Notes under the pieces: model-generated | Told to the model about the DNA's origin: nothing | Seen by the model: the letters and a program-made list of their open reading frames with translations, nothing else | Databases searched by the model: none | Source: Symsagittifera roscoffensis | Taxonomy: Eukaryota > Xenacoelomorpha > Acoela > Convolutidae | Reading direction: 5' to 3' | NCBI RefSeq assembly: GCF_963678635.1 | Contig: NC_087064.1 | Location: 43,523,159-43,587,158 of the forward strand | DNA: 64,000 nt | Translations under genes and position numbers: made by a program | Shown: positions 57,972 through 64,000 of the stretch, in pieces | Position numbering within the stretch: position 1 is the stretch's first letter | Layout of the letters: the number at the start of each line of letters is the position of its first letter

Positions 57972-58321
57972 ATGGATATTCCCCTTGGTGGTCTCCACGA
58001 GTCACCCAATGATTTGCCTTATGCGGGACCTGGAACTCACGAAGGCAAAAATATTTTTTGTGTGACCGTAGAGTTTACTCGGCCACCACTGCAGCGAATT
58101 TTAAGCTGCATTACATTGAGGTTGCTTTTGAGAAAAAGGAGGGCATATTTGAATATGTATGTGTTGATGTGGGGAGCATGGAGAATTTCTGGCTGTTCGA
58201 GTCTCTGCGTGCGGGATTCGAGAGTACCGAGTGGCGCTTCAGATTTCAAATGGAGCGTCTAGTCAGTATTCTTCATATCTCTTGGTCGGATCCCGAAGAC
58301 GACATGCGGATGTGCCCGTAA
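57972..58321 (+). pseudogene. Small plus-strand ORF next to the right end (frameshifted), unknown
   Basis: ATG 57972 (MDIPLGGLHESPNDLPYAGP) reads well for ~33 codons. It then appears to shift by one base near 58060 into a second frame (FKLHYIEVAFEKKEG, FWLFESLRAGF, ISWSDPEDDMRMCP) ending at TAA 58319. Composition is less AT-rich than the surroundings, and the two halves look like one compact protein of ~115 residues. Neighbours are on the other strand. No family is recognised. Confidence 0.4.
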
Positions 58322-58502
58322 ACCCTTCCTCTGCTCTCCTATCCGTACTCCTGTCAACATTCCGTTTTTATTTTATTTCTTTCTTATTTTTATATGTTAC
58401 TCTATCTATTATTTATCAAGTCCTCCTTACCTTCTTACCCTCTTATTTTTTGTCACGTCCTTCGTTCTTCTCAAGCAGGTCAGTTTTTTTTATTGAGGTC
58501 TC

Positions 58503-58737
58503 AAACTTATTTAGTTGAACAGTGGGAAAGTTTGGAAGGGATTAAATTTAACCACCGCGCGAAAATAAAAACCAACGTTTTTTATCTGTCGGGTGTCCTA
58601 AGAGAGGGGTCTTTTTATTTTGGGCAGAGTACTTTGGGGTCTTTAAAAAAGATGGGTCTTGGTGGGACCCCAAAGACCCCTACCGTCGAAAAGACCCCCC
58701 CCCCCCCTAAGGACACACGGCGGATTACAATACTACT
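58503..58737 (-). repeat. Right terminal inverted repeat of the Polinton
   Basis: Reverse complement of the left repeats, ending caatactact, so its outer end reads AGTAGTATTG inward. It includes a 13-C run near 58696. Followed by aattct (58738-58743), the imperfect target duplication. Confidence 0.95.
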
Positions 58738-60074
58738 AATTCTGCCGTCTTACTGAATTTCGAAGGAAAATTTGTCTAAAATGGACTTTGAAAACAGGAA
58801 TTTTACAGAGCAATCTCCTAAATTTGCGCTCAATTTTGCCCACAAGTAAGTGTCTTGTAGATGACGAAGGGTTTTCCTTACGACTATTTTCAGTTATCAA
58901 ACAAATAACTTCTAGCTATGTTTTTCTAGCTTCTTAACAATGATTTTACACTGAGTCCAAGTTGATATCTTTATCCCCTGAGATTGGTTTTTGAAGTCGA
59001 GGGTTCAATAATTGTCAGATTTAACTACTTTGATGCGCAGTTTATAACCATATCCATTAAAGTTGATTAGGTGCGCTGTTCCAATTTCCAAATAAGGCGA
59101 TAATTATTTCCATTTCAGGAGCCACTCATTTCAGTGGGAAGTGAAACTACAGAATTAGCGCTTTATTTATTTCAAGTTAGACAAAACTTGAGTTCAGACA
59201 CCAAATTATTGTGCAATTACTAAAACAAAACAGTCTAAATCTTCGAAGTTTTGCCAAGGTATGACCTCACAAAATTCTAAAGGACAATATACATAAAAGC
59301 AAACGTGCTTGGAGTGTTATTGCTCCTATTTTCAGAAATAATGGATGGATGATTAAATATGCTTGGGCTAATTTTTTCAAACTAGGACAGAGATCCTTTT
59401 TTGAACTAATTGTGTTGACCAAATTATTAACTCAGTTCAGAAAAGTACCACTTTACTTTTTTCCGAATTTTGTCTTGATGCAGTCTTTAACCACGCAAAA
59501 ACTGTGAAAGCCAATCAAATGAGCACGGGCGGATCTAAGACTTTTTTGAGGAGCGGGCGGATTTCCAAAGAAGAAATCCCGAAAATATCGTCGACTATTT
59601 TTTTAGTTCGACTAAATTGATTTTCTGAGTTTCCCGAATCACTCTAAAGACCCTAATTTGACAAAAGTTTCTGTGCCGCTGGCAGATTTGTGAAAATACA
59701 GGCAGAAAAAGACATTGTTAGGCACTTTTTGGAAAATTTCGACCACAATATTGCGTATTTTTGGCGAGCGCTCCTCCCAAAAGAAAAATTTTAGGATCAG
59801 TCAGCCCAAAATGGAAATCTCAAAATAATAGGAAGGGGGTCGAATCCCTAAGAAGAGGAGGCGTTCAGCTCCCCCTTTCTCCTCTCTAAATGCGCCGGTG
59901 CAAATGAGTATAAGATTTTTTTTATTATTGTTCCAATATTTTCGAAGAAAGTGACGGCATATTTGTGCTCGGGTGGCTATTTTTTCTCTAGACAGATTTT
60001 GGCATTTTAATTAACACTTCGATGGAAATTTTTATCTCGTTCGAAAAGCACTACGGTCTCCAGTTCAAATTAAG
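58738..60074. other. Right flank of the Polinton, no gene recognised
   Basis: AT-rich sequence without a convincing frame. 59927-60070 is a decayed minus-strand R1 end (tgttccaatattttcgaagaaagtgacgg, read in two halves, and gtgctcgggtggc), which runs into the next R1 copy. Confidence 0.5.
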
Positions 60075-60594
60075 ACAAGACTGCTCTAATCAGGGCGAAG
60101 CCCTGAATGTTCCGACTGCCTTTTAAGGTTTAAGGAGCAGTAATAACATTTTAAAATTCAATGAAATAAAACAAAATAAAAAAAATTCTAAAATTTGGAA
60201 TTTTTTTTAAAAAAATCATCCCCCCACACACCATACAAAGTACAAAAGGATAGATTTCGCTCCTTGCAACAAACCAATTATGGCACATAAGCTTCTTTTA
60301 ACCAATTTGTAACGATTTCTAAGACGGATTAACTCGTTAATAGCGCGAAATATATCGCGCGTTAATTGTCCCAAATTGGCCAAAATGGCAATCTTTAAAC
60401 CCCCGTAACTTTACAAAAAGTGATCGCAGGTGAAATGTCTTTTCAAATTTGAGCTCAGGACAACAATACCTTTCCAATGACGTAAAAAAATTCCGTCAAA
60501 AATGGCTAGTTAAAAAGTCTAAATTTGTCTGAAGAAAAAAAAACCCACCCCGAGCACAAATATTCCGTTACTTTCGTATCGAAAGTCGGAACAA
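60075..60594 (+). mobile_element. R1 element, complete copy
   Basis: From caagactgctctaatcaggg to tatcgaaagtcggaaca. It has the left hairpin, ccccccacacaccatac, agcgcgaaatatatcgcgcg and cccaccccgagcacaaat. A short deletion removes the usual aatctccgcttacgc block before the central hairpin. Confidence 0.9.
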
Positions 60595-62387
60595 AAACAT
60601 ATTTCACCTGAATTTATTTTTCATAAATTTATGGGGCTTAAAAGATTTTCAATTTGGACAAATTGGGACAAATACCAAACATGATTCAGGCATGTACTTT
60701 GGTCTATAATTTTTGGCATTCGCCAAAATATACCTTTTGCACTATGCATAGCGTGTGGGTGATAATTTTCAAAAAAAAATGCAAATGAAAGTTAAAATTT
60801 TTCACTTTTTTGAAACTTTCATCAAATTTTGCAATGCAAACACTACTCCATAAAACCTCGCTCGGATAGAAGCAGTCTCGTTAATTTTCTTGAAGTCATT
60901 AAGCAGTTTTCAATTGTTGGCAACAGATTCAATCTGAGCCAAAACTTTTTGAAAGTTGTGGCATCAAGTTGGTTTAAAAAAGAATAGCTCAAATTAAACT
61001 CCCGTCAAGCACAAAAAAGTTGGAATTGGATCAGAGTTGTCGATTTGGTTTTTAGGAAGGAAAGTTCTCCTTCATTGCAATTTTTGAAGAGACTGACCGG
61101 TTTTTCTACTCTAAACAGAGTTTTGAATTTTCAACTGGTCAATTCTCTTAGAACTTTTCATCTATCAGCGGAAAAGTATTTTGTGCTGAGTTCCAATTCA
61201 AAAATTTATTTCAAATGTGACTAATTTTTTTAAAGTTATGGGGGTTCAATGATTGCCATTTTGGCCAATTTCGGATAATTAACGCACAATTTTTTTTTGT
61301 GCTTTTAACACATAAGCGGAGATTTAATCCCTCTATGAAATTTTTCAAATTGAATTGAGTCTTTAACTTACTGTTTATCTTAGTGTGTGGGATGATGAGG
61401 TTGAATAATTTCAAAACCTCACAAAAAATCTGAAATTTTCCTATTTTTTACAAAAATTTTATTTCTTTTTCTAAAAATTTCATTCATTTTTCTAAAGTAA
61501 ACACTACACCATAGATTTTCAAACGCAGTTGGATCATTCAGGAATTTGCCTTGATACGAGTAGTCCGCACTACAAACTTAATATTGTCAGCCTAAAACCA
61601 ATTAAGTGGTGGTCGGAACATTTAGGGCCTTGCCTTGATACGAACATTCCTGTTTTTTTTGCACATTTCCAGGGATCCATTGATATACTTGTGTACAATC
61701 GGATGTGCACAACATATAGTACACTGCATTAAGTCTGTCTAAATTGCTCGTTTCACACATGGAAAAAAATTCCGCGCTAAAAGTCATTCCAAATTGAATT
61801 CAGCATTAAAGCTAACTTGTGTTATTAATTTCATTCACGACTCAATTTTAACACTTAAAATTTGATGCCTAAAAATTAAAGTTTTGCCCAAATTTAATTT
61901 ACAAATCAGAGTTTGAGACCAATTAAATGGCAGTCGGAACATTCAGGGCTTTACCCTCATATGAGCAGTTTTGTCGTTTCGAACGCTCATTAAGCACTTG
62001 CTAAATATTTCAGGTCCGGCATCATTTATCACTCCGGCATTCTCATCCGAAAAAAGAATAAATAATTAAATTGGGATGTTTTTTCATTCGGAAATCGAAT
62101 TTATCCTTAACCATTATTACTAAATTTTTTTATCAGCTGAAAAATTTTGATATCTTGAGCTCAAATGGAAAAAAAACTTGTTTGGCTTGCGACCAATTTT
62201 TTTTTGTTAAAAAAGTCTGAAAAAAGCCAATTGGGTCAATAAAGCGCAGATAATATTGCTTACATATTCCAAATTTCTACTAATGTATCGTATCGGTGTT
62301 GCTAAAACAAGGCGATTCAGAACTCTTTCGTAACGAAGATGGGGCAAGCTAACTGATCCCATGATTGTAATTTGTCAATAAACGAAA
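60595..62387. other. No gene; very degenerate R1 traces
   Basis: 61200-61570 retains R1 words in minus orientation (gttatgggggttcaatgatt, taagcggagatttaatccc, tgtgtgggatgatga, ttgccttgatacgagtagt). 61605-61650 and 61930-61975 retain further R1 ends (gtcggaacatttagggcctt; gtcggaacattcagggcttt followed by gagcagttttg). No frame of interest is present. Confidence 0.5.
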
Positions 62388-62657
62388 TTGGCTGAGATAC
62401 AAGTCTTTCTTAAAAATTTCCAAGACAGAGACACCATGGATAACTCGGAAGCATTTTGTTTGTTGAACGTTCAAGAATCAGTTATCTACAAAATTTTAAT
62501 CAACTCGGATATCTTGCTAGGATCTAAGAAGAGCCATGGTCTTAGAAGGGTTATCCTGGTGAAAAACAAAGTAATTTATATTAAGTTGATCAAAACGAAT
62601 AATTACGTTTACTTGACAACAGCATTCAACAAGCTAGTTAAAATTATCGCTCTTTAA
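62388..62657 (+). CDS. Small hypothetical ORF, unknown
   Basis: 89 codons, or 74 from the second ATG (DNSEAFCLLNVQESVIYKIL). The product is mixed hydrophobic and basic (GLRRVILVKNKVIYIKLIK) and looks compact rather than repetitive. It lies in sequence not shared with the window's repeat families. No family is recognised and chance is possible. Confidence 0.25.
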   Translation: MAEIQVFLKNFQDRDTMDNSEAFCLLNVQESVIYKILINSDILLGSKKSHGLRRVILVKNKVIYIKLIKTNNYVYLTTAFNKLVKIIAL

Positions 62658-62671
62658 AAAACAAGACACAA

Positions 62672-62723
62672 GTGAACAATCTCTCCCTAAATCAATTTAG
62701 GAAGGAGATTGTTCACTTTGTTA
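62672..62723. repeat. Perfect-looking hairpin at the edge of the last repeat block
   Basis: agtgaacaatctctccctaa is followed within 2-4 bases by its near reverse complement (ttaggaaggagattgttcact, given in two halves). The stem is about 22 bases with a tiny loop. The same word (gagattgttcact) recurs three times at 63909-63979, beyond element E. Confidence 0.85.
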
Positions 62724-62771
62724 AAAATAATATCATTCAGCCAATCAGATTTGAGCAGAGTACATGCAAGC

Positions 62772-63868
62772 ACCCAGGTCGATTGTGTGATTTTATGTTC
62801 AAACTGTGTGGACCAGAATTTAGCTTGTTCGAATTTTTGTGACCAGAAAACGCGTTGTCCAGACAATGTGGACCGACAAACCCCGGTTTCAGACGCGCGG
62901 ACTGAAGAAATTTGGATTCAGACCGTGTGGACCGACGAAATCCGGATTCAAACCATGTGGACGATGGAATATATTTTCAGACTGTGTGGATGGACGAAAT
63001 CCGGACTCAGACCGTGTGGGCAGAAAAAAAAACGGATTCAGAGCGTGTGACTGAAGGAACTCCGCTTCAGACCGTGTGGACCGACGAAATCCGGACTCAG
63101 ACCGTCTGGACAGAAAAAAAAAACTGATTCAGAGCGTGTGCACCGGACAAGTCCGGTTTTAGATCTTGTGGACCACAAGGTTTCAAAAAAAAGCCAAGTG
63201 GGCCAGTTCTTTTAAATTAAGACCAAGCAGACTTATATTCAGACTTTCCAGACTTTTATTGGGATTTTGCAGACTTTTACTGGAATTTTGCCGACTTATG
63301 TTCAGACTTTGCAGATTTTGATTCAGATTTTGTAGACTTATATGCGGAATTCAAAAATTTTTGTTCAGGATTTGCACACTCACGGGGGGTGCAATTTTCA
63401 TGAGCAAAGGACTCAAATCAAAAACAGCCGAAAGGCAATTATTAAAATGAATCAATTGCAGTTCAGCTAAAGGGAGTTAGATAAAACAACATTTTGCTTC
63501 TTTTATAACGAAACCCTTGAAGTATAAAATTTAGTCCAATTCGCCGGCGGTCATTGACAATTTTGCATATTCTGCCGTTTTTATGCTCGGCCACTATTAT
63601 TGAAATCCTGGAAATGTTTACTTTCTTTGAGATTTTCAAGCTTTGTTTCCAATTTTTGAAATACTGAAACGTAATTGGCTGATTTTTATTTTGGCCCATT
63701 CGGTCCTTCGCCTTTGAGGGATTCCGCCGACTTATATTCATAATTTGCAGACTATTGTTCAGACTTTGAAGACTTTGACCTGCGTTAGGGTTGCGACTCC
63801 GAATTTCCGATCCCAGCCCGGATCGATTCTGACTTATAAAGTCTGAACATAAAATCACGACCTCGGCC
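62772..63868. mobile_element. CCCGGG-type element E with two minisatellites
   Basis: The left end reads cccaggtcgattgtgtga then ttttatgttcaaact. The right end reads tctgaacataaaatcacga then cctcggcccggg. The two are inverted over about 30 bases. The interior has a 30-base minisatellite (62805-63150, units around cagaccgtgtggaccgacg) and a 21-base minisatellite (63228-63352 and again 63727-63790, units like cagacttttattgggattttg). The 21-base array is interrupted by ~375 bases of unrelated DNA. Frames of ~70-140 codons here follow from the 30-base period. Confidence 0.7.
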
Positions 63869-63902
63869 CGGGCATTACTGTTTGATTTTGTCATTTAAGG
63901 TT

Positions 63903-63985
63903 AGGGAAGAGATTGTTCACTTTGTCTATTAAGGGAAGAGGTTGTTCACTTGGACTAGTAAAGGGAGAGATTGTTCACATCGGCC
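63903..63985 (+). repeat. Three degenerate ~29-base units with gagattgttcact
   Basis: Units at about 63909, 63936 and 63965 (gggaagagattgttcacttt, gggaagaggttgttcacttg, gggagagattgttcacatcg). They match the arms of the hairpin at 62672-62723 on the other side of element E. Element E therefore seems to sit inside an older repeat, or the words mark the ends of a larger unit. Confidence 0.75.
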
Positions 63986-64000
63986 GACAACAGTAATCAT

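Larger units (their letters stand above)
40790..58737. mobile_element. Maverick/Polinton element, nearly full length, decayed
   Basis: 17,948 bases bounded by ~240-base terminal inverted repeats, with 5'-AG.. ends on the right repeat (and on the extra left copy) and AT.. on this left repeat. The imperfect 6-base target duplication agttct/aattct flanks it. The gene set defines the class: protein-primed polB, retroviral-type integrase, adenain-like protease, packaging ATPase, major and minor capsid proteins. Also present are a small basic core-like protein, Polinton-associated unknown genes, a PC4-like gene and an exonuclease-like gene. Gene order on the minus strand from right to left is unknowns, exonuclease-like, ATPase, unknowns, integrase, penton, core, MCP, protease, and after a plus-strand block polB. 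Almost every gene has frameshifts or stops, so autonomous activity is unlikely. Confidence 0.95.

Noticed and set aside
40790-58737. Alternative genetic code (TGA or TAA read as sense)
   Set aside because: Stops inside genes are split evenly between TGA and TAA. Many frameshifts also occur, and normal Trp codons are used. Simple decay explains the pattern.
38311-58737. Polinton starting at the outer left repeat (38311)
   Set aside because: The outer repeat and its flank are a tandem copy of 40379-42858, and its polB segment is cut at the duplication junction. The coherent element starts at 40790.
1-64000. tRNA or rRNA genes
   Set aside because: No cloverleaf-compatible B-box region or rRNA landmark was recognised by eye. 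A tRNAscan-SE or Rfam search would be decisive.

Overview
The window is AT-rich, gene-poor and repeat-dominated eukaryotic DNA, most likely from an invertebrate animal. The reasons are canonical GT..AG introns, a BEL/Pao-type retroelement remnant, a Maverick/Polinton element, and dense foldback and minisatellite repeats. The species cannot be named from the sequence. No tRNA, rRNA, CRISPR array or intact host gene was found.

Layout. 1-2214: minisatellite with a 31-bp monomer inside an element bounded by inverted CCGGG(T)-type ends. 2215-13640: old degenerate repeats with small tandem duplications and no recognisable gene. 13644-14997: an inverted repeat whose right arm was amplified as a 324-bp tandem repeat. 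15819-18830, 22986-25115, 29655-35035, 36795-37813 and 60075-60594: many copies of one dispersed ~530-bp family, called R1 here. R1 has a hairpin at each end and a central GCGCGA/TCGCGC palindrome, and copies are often joined head to tail. 19060-20957, 25882-26735 and 62772-63868: further CCCGGG-bounded elements filled with minisatellites or palindromes. 21489-21684 and 27238-27811: two long foldback elements. 22312-25126: a nearly perfect 1,412-bp tandem duplication. 27963-29088: Ser/Glu/Lys-rich coding-like fragments of unknown nature. 35087-36696: BEL/Pao integrase remnant with a 438-bp tandem duplication.

The main object is a Maverick/Polinton element at 40790-58737 (17,948 bp). It has ~240-bp terminal inverted repeats beginning AGTAGTATTG or ATTAGTATTG and an imperfect 6-bp target duplication (agttct/aattct). 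It carries protein-primed DNA polymerase B, adenain-like protease, double-jelly-roll major capsid protein, penton-like minor capsid protein, small basic core-like protein, retroviral-type integrase, FtsK/HerA-like packaging ATPase and several Polinton-associated unknowns. It also has a probable PC4-like ssDNA-binding gene on the opposite strand. Most genes lie on the minus strand, with a + strand block in the middle (48955-50076) and a + strand ORF next to the right end. The set implies a virus-like life cycle: PolB replication, integrase insertion, and capsid, protease and ATPase for particle assembly.

Nearly every gene carries one to several nonsense or frameshift lesions, so this copy is probably dead. 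A 2.48-kb tandem duplication (37911-42858) has copied the left flank, the left terminal repeat and the 3' end of polB. The element therefore has two left ends and one right end.
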